Part shown: piece by piece, positions 26,461 to 34,510 of the stretch
Layout: each line of letters begins with the position of its first letter
Numbering within the stretch: the first letter of the stretch is position 1
NCBI GenBank assembly: GCA_963812795.1
Contig: CAWEWG010000008.1
Span: 84,856-148,855, forward strand
Origin: Hyphomicrobium_A sp963812795
Lineage (GTDB): Bacteria; Pseudomonadota; Alphaproteobacteria; Rhizobiales; Hyphomicrobiaceae
Direction of reading: 5' to 3'
DNA length: 64,000 bases
Notes under the pieces: model-generated
What the model saw: the letters and a program-made list of their open reading frames with translations, nothing else
Databases searched by the model: none
Told to the model about the DNA's origin: nothing
Translations under genes and position numbers: made by a program

Positions 26461-27639
26461 ATGATTGCGGCGCCGCCGGCAAATTTCGAGGCTCTCGAGG
26501 CGCAAGCCCGTACGCTGCTGGCGGTGTTCATCGCCGCCGGCTACGAGGCCGTTGCGCCCGAGGTCATCCAGCCGGCCGGCGTATTCCTGGACGTCGTCGG
26601 CGAAGCGCTGCGCGGCCGCACCTACGTGTTCACCGACATGGACGGCAAGGAGCTGTGTCTGCGGCCGGACCTCACAGTGCCGACGTGCCGTCTCTATCTG
26701 CAGCGGCACCCCGCGGCCGACAGCGAAGCATACTATAGCTACAACGGGCCGGCCTTCCGCTTTCAACCGGCGAGCGCCGACGCAGCGCACCCGCGCGAAT
26801 TCCGTCAGGCCGGCATCGAAGCTTTCGGCGATAAGGACGCGGGGGAAGCCGATGCGCGCACGCTGGTCCTGGTGCTGCGCGCGCTGCAGCAGGCCGGTCT
26901 GCCGGGCTGGAAGCTCCGCATAGGCGACGTGGCGCTGTTCGACGCTCTGCTGCGCTCGGCCGACATTCCCGAGCGCTGGCGCCGCCGCTTGCGGCATCAG
27001 TTTCTGCGACCCGAGGCATTTCGCGCCGAGCTGAAGCGACTGTCGACCAACCCGGCACGCTCGGCCGCCGCCTTCCCGCGCGCCCTCATCGAAGCGCTCG
27101 ACCCGAACGACCCGGAGAAGGCCGAGCTCCTCGTAACCGAGCACCTCGAGCAGGGCGCCATCGAGCTCATCGGTACTCGCTCTGCGGCGGAGATCGCCGA
27201 AGGGCTGCTCGCCATTGCCGCCGACGCCAAGGCGCCGCCGCTGAAGCCCGAGAACGCGGCGCTTATCGAAGCCTATGTGCGGACGAAGACAGCGGCACCG
27301 CAGGCGCCGGCGGTGTTGCGCCGGCTGGTCGGCAACGCCAGCGCGGCATTCAACGAGGCGCTCGACGCCTACGAGCGGCGCGCCATGCTGCTCGGCGAGA
27401 GCGGCGTCGACATGGGCGCTGCGGATTTCTCCGCCGAGTTCGGGCGCAGCGTCGGCTACTACACGGGCTTCGTCTTCGAAGCGGTTGTCGATGTGCTCGG
27501 CCCCGCCAGCCCTGTTGGTGGTGGTGGCCGCTACGACGGCTTGCTGAAAGCGGTCGGCGCGCCGCGCAACGTTCCCGCCGTCGGCGCCGCCATCCACACC
27601 GAACGCCTGCTGGCAGTCATGCGCGGAGGCAGACGATGA
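26461..27639 (+). CDS. hisZ: ATP phosphoribosyltransferase regulatory subunit
   Basis: HisZ is a histidyl-tRNA synthetase-like protein (392 residues) that lacks aminoacylation and forms a hetero-octamer with short HisG in the first step of histidine synthesis. Class II core segments are visible: motif-2-like LCLRPDLTVPTCRLYL, SYNGPAFRFQP, REFRQAGIEAFG, and the C-terminal GGGGRYDGLLKAVG. The stop overlaps the hisG start by 4 bp (ATGA), which couples their translation at fixed ratio. The ATG 26461 is the likely start; the frame is open upstream. Confidence 0.92.
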   Translation: MIAAPPANFEALEAQARTLLAVFIAAGYEAVAPEVIQPAGVFLDVVGEALRGRTYVFTDMDGKELCLRPDLTVPTCRLYLQRHPAADSEAYYSYNGPAFRFQPASADAAHPREFRQAGIEAFGDKDAGEADARTLVLVLRALQQAGLPGWKLRIGDVALFDALLRSADIPERWRRRLRHQFLRPEAFRAELKRLSTNPARSAAAFPRALIEALDPNDPEKAELLVTEHLEQGAIELIGTRSAAEIAEGLLAIAADAKAPPLKPENAALIEAYVRTKTAAPQAPAVLRRLVGNASAAFNEALDAYERRAMLLGESGVDMGAADFSAEFGRSVGYYTGFVFEAVVDVLGPASPVGGGGRYDGLLKAVGAPRNVPAVGAAIHTERLLAVMRGGRR

Positions 27640-28343
27640 GCGCGCGCATGACATTTGCCGTTCCCTCGAAGGGGCGGCTGATGGAGCAGACGGCGGAGTT
27701 TCTCGCGACCGCCGGGTTGAAGCTGCGCAAGGTCGGACACGACCGCGGCTATCGCGGCGAGCTCGAGGGCGTCGACGGCATCGACGTCGCCTTCATCTCC
27801 GCGTCCGAGATCGTCGCCGCGCTCGGCTCGGGACGCGCGCACATCGGCGTCACGGGCGAGGATCTCGTGCGCGAGAACATCTCCAACGCCGACGAGTGCG
27901 TGGCACTGGTGAAGCAGCTCGGCTTCGGCAGCGCCAACGTTGTTGTCGCGGTGCCGCGCTGCTGGCTCGACGTCAGCGAGGTGGCGGACCTCGAGGCCGC
28001 CGCGGCGATGTTCCGGCGCGAGCACGGGCGCCCCATCCGCGTGGCCACCAAATACCTCAATCTGGCGCGGCGCTTCCTGTCCGGCAAAGGCCTCGCCGAT
28101 TACCGCATCGTCGAGAGCCTGGGCGCCACCGAAGGCACGCCGGCGGCCGGCACTGCCGATCTCATCGTCGACATCACGACGACCGGCGCCACGCTCGCCG
28201 CCAACGGGCTGAAGATCCTCGAGGACGGCGTCATCCTGCGCTCGCAGGCGAACCTCGTCGTCTCCAAGCGGGCGGATTGGAATGCGCACACGACAAAGGC
28301 GCGCGATGCCTTGCTCGCGCGCCTCGGTATTCCCGTGAAGTAG
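27636..28343 (+). CDS. hisG: ATP phosphoribosyltransferase catalytic subunit, short form
   Basis: HisG condenses ATP with PRPP to phosphoribosyl-ATP. The 235-residue length is the short form, which lacks the histidine-binding C-terminal domain and needs HisZ, encoded just upstream with a 4-bp overlap. Landmarks: VPSKGRLMEQTAEFL at the N-terminus, GLGSGRAHIGVTGEDL-like region near residues 62-75, and the PRPP-binding GTADLIVDITTTGATLAANGLK near 170-190. It converges with the exporter operon; a GAGCCGC hairpin sits in the gap at 28348-28366. Confidence 0.95.
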   Translation: MSARMTFAVPSKGRLMEQTAEFLATAGLKLRKVGHDRGYRGELEGVDGIDVAFISASEIVAALGSGRAHIGVTGEDLVRENISNADECVALVKQLGFGSANVVVAVPRCWLDVSEVADLEAAAAMFRREHGRPIRVATKYLNLARRFLSGKGLADYRIVESLGATEGTPAAGTADLIVDITTTGATLAANGLKILEDGVILRSQANLVVSKRADWNAHTTKARDALLARLGIPVK

Positions 28344-28375
28344 GCCAGAGCCGCAAGCTGCGGCTCCGGGTGTCA

Positions 28376-29413
28376 TCAGCGGTCGGGACGCACGAAGGCG
28401 TCGACGCGCATACCCGGCAGCAGCGGCACCTTGCCGTCGAGGTTGATGGTCATCTCCAGCACCTCGATGTCCGACGGACGCCGTGGGCCGCGCGCGGTAA
28501 TGCGCGGGGTGGCCATGGTCGGTGCCAGGTCGGCGACGGTGCCTTCGAAGTCGCGGCCCGGATAGTTGATCGAGCGCACGAATGCTTTCTGCCCGACCTT
28601 GATCTTGGCGACGTCGCCGTCGTCGACCTCGGCCTTGACGCGCACGTTCGACATGTCGCCGACGACGGCCAGCGGGTGCTCGGGCGACGGCGCCACGATC
28701 TCACCCTTTTTGGCGTTGAGCTGCAGCACGTTGCCGGCGCGCGGCGTGCGGATGCGCGTCTTGTCGAGCTGCGAGGCAGCCAGCGCCACCTCGGCGCGCG
28801 CCGAGGTAAGCGCCGACTCGAACTGATTGGGCGACGGCAAGCTCGCCTTCGCCTGCGCCTGCGCATAATTGAGGCGCTCGCGCTCGACACGCTCCTGCGC
28901 TTTGGCCAGGCGGCGACGTGCGTCGGAAAGCTGCTGTTCGGTCGCCTCGCCGCGGCGCTTGCCGCTGAGGGCGGCGTCGAGTTCGAAGCGCGCGCCGATG
29001 ACCTCGCGCTCGGCCGAGTAGACGTTGTCCTCGCCCTTGGTCACGTCCTCGCGGCCGGAGGTCGACGGCTCGGCGTCGCGCTGGCGCTTGCGCAGGCCGG
29101 CCGCGGCTTCCGCCGCCGCCAGACGCGCGCGCGCCTCCTCGTCGTCGAGGCGCATAATAAGCTCGCCTTCCTCTATCTTGTCGTTCAGCTTCACCGGCAC
29201 GTCGGCGACCTGGCCGAGAATGGCGGCGCCGATGTTGACCTCGCCGTTGCCGGGCTCGACGCGGCCGGGGGCCGCCGCCACCCAAGGCGTGCCGGTCTTG
29301 GCCTCTGCCTTGGTGGTCTTGTCGTCTCCAGAGAAGTACGTGCCTTCACTCAACACGTAGCCGCCGAGACCGGCGACGACGAGAGCGACAACAATTCCAA
29401 CAGTTCTAAGCAT
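28376..29413 (-). CDS. HlyD/DevB-type periplasmic adaptor of an ABC exporter
   Basis: A 345-residue membrane-fusion protein: one N-terminal membrane anchor (VGIVVALVVAGLGGYVL), a lipoyl half (PGRVEPGNGEVNIGAAILGQV), a long coiled-coil hairpin of about 110 residues (LDDEEARARLAAAEAA to LDKTRIRTPRAGNVLQL), then a beta-barrel part. It is the third gene of a DevCAB-like operon: its start overlaps the ATPase gene by 8 bp. DevBCA exporters work with an outer-membrane TolC-like channel; none is in the window. The cargo is unknown. Confidence 0.9.
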   Translation of the reverse strand: MLRTVGIVVALVVAGLGGYVLSEGTYFSGDDKTTKAEAKTGTPWVAAAPGRVEPGNGEVNIGAAILGQVADVPVKLNDKIEEGELIMRLDDEEARARLAAAEAAAGLRKRQRDAEPSTSGREDVTKGEDNVYSAEREVIGARFELDAALSGKRRGEATEQQLSDARRRLAKAQERVERERLNYAQAQAKASLPSPNQFESALTSARAEVALAASQLDKTRIRTPRAGNVLQLNAKKGEIVAPSPEHPLAVVGDMSNVRVKAEVDDGDVAKIKVGQKAFVRSINYPGRDFEGTVADLAPTMATPRITARGPRRPSDIEVLEMTINLDGKVPLLPGMRVDAFVRPDR

Positions 29414-30278
29414 GACGTCTGATCCTATAGCGGCCGCCGAGCGAGCTCGGGGGAGTGGTGGGATTATCGTCGCCCGGCTGGTCGCCGTTGGGCTGGTCTA
29501 CCGGCTGGGCAAGTGAGGCAAGAGCGTCGTGATGGGGATCGGCACCACCGTAGGTCGGGTTGGCGCCTTTCTTCGGCCGCTCGTCGCTGTGAATTTTTCC
29601 GTCTTCGATACGCACGATGCGGTCTGCATAGGGGAGCGTGCGGTGGTCGTGTGTAACGGCGAGAACAGCCCGGTTAGGATCTTTGGCGACCTCCGAAAGG
29701 AGCGCCATCACCGCGCGTCCGTTCTCCGCGTCGAGTGCCGCCGTCGGCTCGTCGGCAAGGATGACCGACGGCGCGCCGGCAAGCGCACGCGCCAGAGCGA
29801 CACGCTGCTTCTCGCCGCCAGACAGCTTGGCGGGATAGGCCTTGGCGCGATGACCGAGGCCGACCGCGATCAGCGCGTTGAGGGCGTGCGTCGGCGGATC
29901 GACGACCGGCTTTGCCCGCACGTCGAGCGCCAGCATGACGTTCTCGCTCGCCGTCATCGTGGGGAACAGGTTGTACCCCTGAAAGACGAAGCCGACGTGG
30001 CGGCGCCGGATGTTGGCGAGGCCTTCGGCGTCCTGCCCCAGCGTGGAGTTTCCGGCCACCTCGATGTGGCCTTCGGTCGGCGACAGGATGCAGCCGAGGA
30101 TCGACAGCAGCGTCGTCTTGCCCGATCCCGAAGGGCCCATGAGCAGCGTCAGCTCGCCGGCGTAGAGCCTTAGGTCGACGCCTTTCAGCGGCCTGACCTC
30201 GCCGGCGCCCGAGCCGAACACCTTGACGATGTCGCGGGCATCGAGAAGCACCTTGCGGTTGGCGTTGGCGTCGGTCAT
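29406..30278 (-). CDS. DevA-type ABC transporter ATPase
   Basis: A 290-residue ATPase of the MacB/LolD/DevA group. Walker A GPSGSGKTT lies at residues 48-56, the Q-loop in FVFQGYNLFP (97-106), signature LSGGE at 152-156 and Walker B VILADEP at 172-178, followed by the H-loop VTHDHR. The last 50 residues are a Pro/Gly-rich tail not needed for the fold. The start at 30278 overlaps the permease stop by 4 bp (ATGA). It powers the exporter formed with its neighbours. Confidence 0.93.
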   Translation of the reverse strand: MTDANANRKVLLDARDIVKVFGSGAGEVRPLKGVDLRLYAGELTLLMGPSGSGKTTLLSILGCILSPTEGHIEVAGNSTLGQDAEGLANIRRRHVGFVFQGYNLFPTMTASENVMLALDVRAKPVVDPPTHALNALIAVGLGHRAKAYPAKLSGGEKQRVALARALAGAPSVILADEPTAALDAENGRAVMALLSEVAKDPNRAVLAVTHDHRTLPYADRIVRIEDGKIHSDERPKKGANPTYGGADPHHDALASLAQPVDQPNGDQPGDDNPTTPPSSLGGRYRIRRHA

Positions 30279-31471
30279 CGGCTGAACACTCCTGCGGGAT
30301 CGATGCGCGTCACCTTGAAGATCGCCGATACGGCGGCGATGGCGCACATTCCAATGGTCAATGCGAAGAGAAGCACGGCAAGGCCGGGCGTCATGATGAT
30401 GAACAACGTCGAATCCTTGGACGCCCAGATCACAAGCAACGAGATGACCATGCCGATGACATAGCCGACGAGAGCGCTGAGCATCGCCTGGATGAGGATG
30501 ACCTTGTGGATGTAGCCGGCCGAGGCGCCGAGCGCGCGCAAGGTGGCGAACTCGTTCAAGTGGTCCTTGGTGCTCGAGTAGAGCGTCTGTGCGACGATGA
30601 CGACGCCAACGATCATGCCGAGCGCGGCACCGGCGATCAACGCGGCGCCGGCACCGGTCTGGAACAACCAGTAGTCGACGCTAAGATTGCGGAATTCCTG
30701 CTGGGTCAGCACCTCGCGATCCGGCAGCCGCGCTTTCAGATCGGCTCGCACCTTTTCGAGATCAGCGCCGGGAGCGAGGCGTATGAGGGCATACGAGGCC
30801 TGGTTGGCGGGGGCATCGAGCAGCATGCGCGCCAGCTTCAGCGAGGTGAACACATAGGGCAGCGTGGTGAAGGAGCGAATGCCGTGGGTGATAGCGGCGA
30901 TTTTCACGCGCACGCCGTTGAGCTCCGCGGACTCGCCGTTCTTCTCGACGCCGAGATCCTTGAAATACGTGTCGTCGACGGCGACGGCGAGCGGCGCTTC
31001 GAGATCGCCGAGGCTGCCTTCGATGAGGTTCCACGGTTTCAGCGTGCCGTTCTTGTGATCGGAACCGACCAGCAGCACGGCGGTGGAGCCGCCCTTGGGT
31101 TTGCGCCAGGCGGCAAAGCCGACGACCAGCTCCTCGCTGTCTGCAACGCCCGCGGTCGAGAGCACGGAATGCTTCTCATGCCCGATCAGCAGCGAGGGAT
31201 CATCGAAGCTCTTGGTGCCGAGCGGCGCGACCCACAGGTCGCCCTTCGCCTGGTCGAGCATGGCGGCGATCATGCGCTCCGAGCCGATGTAGAGGCCGCA
31301 CTGCACGGCGACGAGCACGACAGAGAAGACGATGCCGGTGAGCGTGACGATAAGGCTGAGACGGTCGTGAAACAGGTTTCGGTAGGCAAGCTTGGCCGCC
31401 ATCTTGACGGCCTTCGGCTTGCCCTGAGGAGTTTGCGCCGCGAGCGGCATAGTGTCGGCATGCGCCTGCAT
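30275..31471 (-). CDS. DevC/MacB-type ABC transporter permease
   Basis: A 398-residue FtsX-like permease: helix 1 (about 36-60), a large periplasmic MacB-type domain (about 65-265) and three C-terminal helices (about 270-298, 325-352 and 358-385). It is the first gene of the three-gene exporter operon permease-ATPase-adaptor. The family includes DevC of cyanobacteria, which exports envelope glycolipids, and MacB-like exporters. On the same strand upstream lies the cluster of small secreted proteins, about 140 bp away with a hairpin between, so a functional link is possible but not shown. Confidence 0.9.
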   Translation of the reverse strand: MQAHADTMPLAAQTPQGKPKAVKMAAKLAYRNLFHDRLSLIVTLTGIVFSVVLVAVQCGLYIGSERMIAAMLDQAKGDLWVAPLGTKSFDDPSLLIGHEKHSVLSTAGVADSEELVVGFAAWRKPKGGSTAVLLVGSDHKNGTLKPWNLIEGSLGDLEAPLAVAVDDTYFKDLGVEKNGESAELNGVRVKIAAITHGIRSFTTLPYVFTSLKLARMLLDAPANQASYALIRLAPGADLEKVRADLKARLPDREVLTQQEFRNLSVDYWLFQTGAGAALIAGAALGMIVGVVIVAQTLYSSTKDHLNEFATLRALGASAGYIHKVILIQAMLSALVGYVIGMVISLLVIWASKDSTLFIIMTPGLAVLLFALTIGMCAIAAVSAIFKVTRIDPAGVFSR

Positions 31472-31563
31472 CGGTGATCCCTTCGCCCCGCGTAATGCAT
31501 TGCGGTGGTTTATGGCGGTCTGTTGAAATATGCCCGGCCGGTGCCGGAGATTGTCATGAAGCC

Positions 31564-31589
31564 GCGAGCCGGTCCATCAACCGGCTCGC
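31564..31589 (-). terminator. Hairpin after secreted paralog 1
   Basis: Perfect 10-bp arms GCGAGCCGGT and ACCGGCTCGC flank a 6-base loop, 22 bp after the stop of the gene at 31611. The following bases on the minus strand are not T-rich, so termination may be partial and could let transcripts continue into the exporter operon. Confidence 0.45.
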
Positions 31590-31610
31590 CGCCTATCGGA
31601 AGGTCAATTC

Positions 31611-32126
31611 TTACTCGCAGGGCACACTGAGCGTCATGCCAACGGAGGGAAAGAACTTCTTGCAGTCAAGCTTCGCCGCCTTTTCCGGCTTGGAAACCGC
31701 GGGTTTGGCTTCGACGGTCTTGGTCTCGGCCTTGACCTCGACGGGCGTCACCGTCTCAGGGTCGACCGCGGCCGTGGAATCCAGCGCCGCCGTGGTGATC
31801 GACGAGTTCTCGTTTTCGGCGATCACGTCGGCCTCGACGACCGGCGCCGTGGCGACGACCTCCGGCTTGGCAACCTTCTCGACCTTGGCCACCTTCGGCT
31901 CGGAGACCTTGCGCTTGGCGACGTAGACCTTTTCCTTCTTCACGCGGCGCGCGATGTAGCGCTTGCGGTGGTAGTGCTTCTTGTAGCCGCCGCCGTTGCC
32001 GTGCGCGAATGACGGGCCGCCGAAGCCGAAGCCGATGCCGATGCGCAGGCCGGCTTCCGCGGTGGACGAGTACATGGTCGCGACCGCGATGAGCGCGGCG
32101 ATGAGGGCGACCGGTAACTTAGACAT
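31611..32126 (-). CDS. Secreted paralog 1 of the ENSSI / C-x14-C family
   Basis: Not a family I can name. The 171-residue protein has a signal peptide cut near STAEA (about residue 25), a Gly-rich then very basic His/Lys/Arg segment (40-75), an Ala/Val/Lys/Glu-rich linker, the patch ENSSI at 106-110, and a C-terminal two-cysteine motif: Cys155 and Cys170 around KKFFPSVGMTLSVP, ending in E171. The same ENSSI patch and C-x14-C ending recur in the next three genes upstream. A disulfide loop at the C-terminus and periplasmic or surface location are inferred. A palindrome lies 101-116 bp upstream of the start. Confidence 0.75.
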   Translation of the reverse strand: MSKLPVALIAALIAVATMYSSTAEAGLRIGIGFGFGGPSFAHGNGGGYKKHYHRKRYIARRVKKEKVYVAKRKVSEPKVAKVEKVAKPEVVATAPVVEADVIAENENSSITTAALDSTAAVDPETVTPVEVKAETKTVEAKPAVSKPEKAAKLDCKKFFPSVGMTLSVPCE

Positions 32127-32226
32127 TTTCTGCTTCCTCCAGTGGATGCAAGCTTGTGTTTCATCGATGAGCCGACGTTCGATCGCTCACCTTGCCGCCA
32201 TAGTGGCGGGGTCGGCGCGTGGACGC

Positions 32227-32242
32227 TGTTCCGACAGGGACA
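32227..32242. promoter_or_regulatory. Palindrome copy upstream of secreted paralog 1
   Basis: TGTTCCGACAGGGACA is an imperfect copy (left arm exact, right arm five of seven) of the shared palindrome, 101 bp upstream of the start at 32126 and downstream of the terminator of the preceding gene. Confidence 0.55.
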
Positions 32243-32274
32243 TGCGAGAAAGAATTCGCGAGGCGCGTATTGGC

Positions 32275-32310
32275 CAAACGAAAGCGGCCCCGGAGGATGT
32301 CCGGGGCCGC
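32275..32310 (-). terminator. Factor-independent terminator after secreted paralog 2
   Basis: On the minus strand an 11-bp GC stem (GCGGCCCCGGA with TCCGGGGCCGC, 32284-32310) is followed by TTTCGTTT. It begins 13 bp after the stop of the gene at 32323. Confidence 0.8.
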
Positions 32311-32322
32311 TGGTCGTTGGAG

Positions 32323-32820
32323 TTATTTCTGTCCGCAGGGGACGCTGAGTGTCATGCCGACCGAAGCGAAGAAGGTCTTGCAGCCAAGGTCGCCGGCGGT
32401 GGCCACCTTTTGCTCGGCTTTCTTGGCCGGCTTCTCGGCGACCTTCTTTTCCGTCTTCGGCTTCTTGACCTCGGCAACCTTCTCCTCGGTGGTGATCGAC
32501 GAGTTCTCGATCTGGGCGACGTCCGCGGTTTCTTCGATCGGCTCGGCAGCCGGCGCTTCGGTCTCGGCCTTGGCCACGACGGCCGGCTTGGAGACGGTGC
32601 GGCTGGCGACCTCTGCCCGCGGCTTGGAGCGGCGAACCGATTGGTATCTGGCCCGGCGATAGACGCGGGAGGCGCCACCACCACCGCCGCAACCGGCCTT
32701 GTGCACCTCCGAGAAGTCGGCGGGGGCCTTGATGCGAACGTTAAAGCCGGCTTCGGCGCCGGACGCGATCGCGGTCACGGCGAGCAGGGTGGCGGCGATC
32801 ACGGTGAGTAGCTTGTTCAT
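32323..32820 (-). CDS. Secreted paralog 2 of the ENSSI / C-x14-C family
   Basis: A 165-residue product with a signal peptide (MNKLLTVIAATLLAVTAIAS, cut near AEA), a short segment with one extra cysteine (Cys44) and a Gly run, a basic Arg/Ser-rich stretch, the patch ENSSI at 105-109, a Lys/Glu/Ala-rich helix-prone linker, and the C-terminal motif with Cys147 and Cys162 around KTFFASVGMTLSVP. Start ATG 32820 is chosen because the signal peptide begins there; the frame is open 27 codons further upstream. It has its own upstream palindrome and downstream terminator, so it is probably a single-gene transcript. Confidence 0.75.
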   Translation of the reverse strand: MNKLLTVIAATLLAVTAIASGAEAGFNVRIKAPADFSEVHKAGCGGGGGASRVYRRARYQSVRRSKPRAEVASRTVSKPAVVAKAETEAPAAEPIEETADVAQIENSSITTEEKVAEVKKPKTEKKVAEKPAKKAEQKVATAGDLGCKTFFASVGMTLSVPCGQK

Positions 32821-32884
32821 GGTCGTCTCCAGAAGGTTGGTGTTCATCACTGAGGCCAAGATGCGCGAAGCCCCGTGCCGGCGC

Positions 32885-32900
32885 TGTCCCTGGCGGAACA
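32885..32900. promoter_or_regulatory. Palindrome copy upstream of secreted paralog 2
   Basis: TGTCCCTGGCGGAACA has the right arm exact and the left arm at five of seven positions, 65-80 bp upstream of the start at 32820. Confidence 0.55.
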
Positions 32901-32936
32901 AGCGCGAAATTTCCGTCGCGGCCGTTCGCGGCGGGC

Positions 32937-32963
32937 AAAAAAAATCCCGGCGCGAGGCCGGGA
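32937..32963 (-). terminator. Factor-independent terminator after secreted paralog 3
   Basis: On the minus strand TCCCGGC and GCCGGGA form a stem with a 5-base loop, followed at once by a run of eight T. It lies 34 bp after the stop of the gene at 32997. Confidence 0.88.
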
Positions 32964-32996
32964 TGCAGTTGCTGGAGGTCGGGGTGGGTAAAGGGG

Positions 32997-33494
32997 TCAG
33001 TCGCAGGGCACCGACAGGGTCATGCCGACGGCGGGCAGGTACGCCTTGCAGCCAATGGACTTGACGGGCCGCACGTAGCTGTCGTCCTCGGCGACTTCGC
33101 GCCGGCTGGAGTCCGAGCCCGTGGAAATCGAAGAGTTCTCGTTGGCGACCTTGATGCGCGGCGACGGGCTCTGCGTGCGCGGCGTAGGATCGGGCTTCGG
33201 CTCGGCCGTTTGCCGTTCGGCAGCCGAAGACTCGGACGACCGCTTCGCCTGGGCAGCCTTGGCTTGAGCGGCTTGCTCACGGCGGCTTGCAGATCGCAAA
33301 CCCGAGCCGCGGCCTCCGGAATTGTAGGCCTCCTCGGCGGCTTCCTCGCGCGCAGCCTGGCGTTCATAGGCGCGCTCATAGGCGGCTTCTTGCGCCTCGT
33401 AGGCACAATCCTCGTCACAAGCATGGGCGCCGGCGCTGAAGGAGGCGCTTAGGGCCATGCAGGCGGCGGCCGCCACGGTCAATGTCTTGATCAT
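32997..33494 (-). CDS. Secreted paralog 3 of the ENSSI / C-x14-C family
   Basis: A 165-residue product with a signal peptide (MIKTLTVAAAACMALSASFS, cut near AGAHA), a mature N-terminus with two cysteines (Cys26, Cys30), a strongly charged Glu/Ala/Arg helix (31-56), a Gln/Ala/Ser/Pro-rich linker, the patch ENSSI at 119-123, and C-terminal Cys149 and Cys164 around KAYLPAVGMTLSVP. The linker differs fully from the paralogs while both motifs are kept, so the motifs are the functional parts. Start ATG 33494; the frame is open 40 codons upstream but has no secretion signal there. Confidence 0.75.
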   Translation of the reverse strand: MIKTLTVAAAACMALSASFSAGAHACDEDCAYEAQEAAYERAYERQAAREEAAEEAYNSGGRGSGLRSASRREQAAQAKAAQAKRSSESSAAERQTAEPKPDPTPRTQSPSPRIKVANENSSISTGSDSSRREVAEDDSYVRPVKSIGCKAYLPAVGMTLSVPCD

Positions 33495-33550
33495 CGTCGT
33501 CCCCAAAGTTTGCATCGCGCACAATGATGCCGGGGCGCGGTTGTTCGGGC

Positions 33551-33566
33551 TGTTCCGGGCGTAACA
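33551..33566. promoter_or_regulatory. Palindrome copy upstream of secreted paralog 3
   Basis: TGTTCCGGGCGTAACA matches the palindrome with a single mismatch in the right arm, 57-72 bp upstream of the start at 33494. Confidence 0.6.
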
Positions 33567-33604
33567 CGTGCGCTTTGCGCCGCATGGAGAGCGCCCGGCC
33601 GCGC

Positions 33605-33642
33605 CACAAAACAATCGATCCCGGCGGTGAGGCCGGGATCGA
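33605..33642 (-). terminator. Factor-independent terminator after secreted paralog 4
   Basis: Perfect 12-bp arms ATCGATCCCGGC and GCCGGGATCGAT (33613-33642) with a 6-base loop are followed on the minus strand by TGTTTTG. It lies 33 bp after the stop of the gene at 33676. Confidence 0.82.
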
Positions 33643-33675
33643 TGAAACTTTGGACGTTTGAAGCGCCGCTGCGGC

Positions 33676-34212
33676 CTACTCGCAGGGGGCCGAGAGGGTC
33701 ATGCCGACCGAGGGGAAGAACTTCTTGCAGTCGAGGTTCTTCGTCTCCTGGCTGGCCGTGTCGATCTTCTTTGAGGCATCGGCGGTCGTCGCTGAGGTGA
33801 GCGAGATCGATGAATTCTCCGACTGGGCAGCGGCGAGGTCGGTCGAACCGTTGGTCACCGGCGACACGGGCGCGCCGTCCTCGGTGGCGATGCCGCTGGC
33901 TTCGGTGCTGGCGGCGACGGCCGGAGCGGTCTCGGCCGGCTCCTTGGAGGCTTCCTGCGTCGGCTCCGACTTCGACTTCTTGGCGGTGCGTGACGGGGCC
34001 TTCTCGCGGCGGGAAGCGCGCTCTTTCTTGCGCGAGGTGTACTCGCGTGCCTCGCTACGGCGGTTGCTGCCGTTGGACATTGCGCCCAGAGCACCGAGGG
34101 CGATACCGCCGACACCGATGCCGATGCCAACCCGCATCCCGGCCTGTGCCGTCGCCGCGAAGGAGGAAATTGCGAAGATGAGGGCGGTGGCGAGGGCGAG
34201 CAGCTTAGTCAT
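33676..34212 (-). CDS. Secreted paralog 4 of the ENSSI / C-x14-C family
   Basis: A 178-residue product with a signal peptide (MTKLLALATALIFAISSFAA, cut near TAQA), a Gly-rich hydrophobic stretch like that of paralog 1 (GMRVGIGIGVGGIALG), a basic Arg/Lys/Ser segment, an Ala/Glu/Ser-rich linker, the patch ENSSI at 132-136, and C-terminal Cys162 and Cys177 around KKFFPSVGMTLSAP, ending in E178. It is most like paralog 1. Start ATG 34212 is supported by the signal peptide. It is the outermost gene of the cluster, divergent from the Rrf2 regulator across 521 bp. Confidence 0.75.
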   Translation of the reverse strand: MTKLLALATALIFAISSFAATAQAGMRVGIGIGVGGIALGALGAMSNGSNRRSEAREYTSRKKERASRREKAPSRTAKKSKSEPTQEASKEPAETAPAVAASTEASGIATEDGAPVSPVTNGSTDLAAAQSENSSISLTSATTADASKKIDTASQETKNLDCKKFFPSVGMTLSAPCE

Positions 34213-34292
34213 GACTTTCTCCGTCGGTTCAGTGCTTGGTGCCCGGCTGGGCTTCCATGACGCTGAGAGTGACGCGAACGCCATCATGCCGC

Positions 34293-34308
34293 TGTTCCGG
34301 TCGGAACA
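34293..34308. promoter_or_regulatory. Perfect palindrome upstream of secreted paralog 4
   Basis: TGTTCCGGTCGGAACA has two exact 7-bp arms around GT, 81-96 bp upstream of the start at 34212. Confidence 0.65.
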
Positions 34309-34510
34309 GGACAAAAATCTTCAGCCTCCGCGCCGGCAAAAGCGCCTGCGGACCGGCTATCTGGGCGAATATCGAGCAGCGTCAAAATGTTGGCACTGGA
34401 ACCGGTGGATCGTCTTTTTTTGCTCCTAGCTTGGCGGTTGAAGACGGCGCGGCACGGCGCCGACGCGAAAGGTACGTGAAGGGATGGTAGGGGGGCTGAC
34501 CCGGCGAAGC

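Noticed and set aside
26353..27654. A 433-codon open frame on the minus strand opposite hisZ.
   Set aside because: HisZ has clear class II synthetase-like motifs and a 4-bp overlap with hisG; the opposite frame has none.
34293..34308. The palindrome taken as an EcfG-type -35 element (GGAAC) of the general stress response.
   Set aside because: A CGTT-type -10 element at the required distance of 16-17 bases was not found after the GGAAC copies checked; the nearest, upstream of secreted paralog 4, is only 13 bases away, and one site (32885) lacks GGAAC in the needed orientation.
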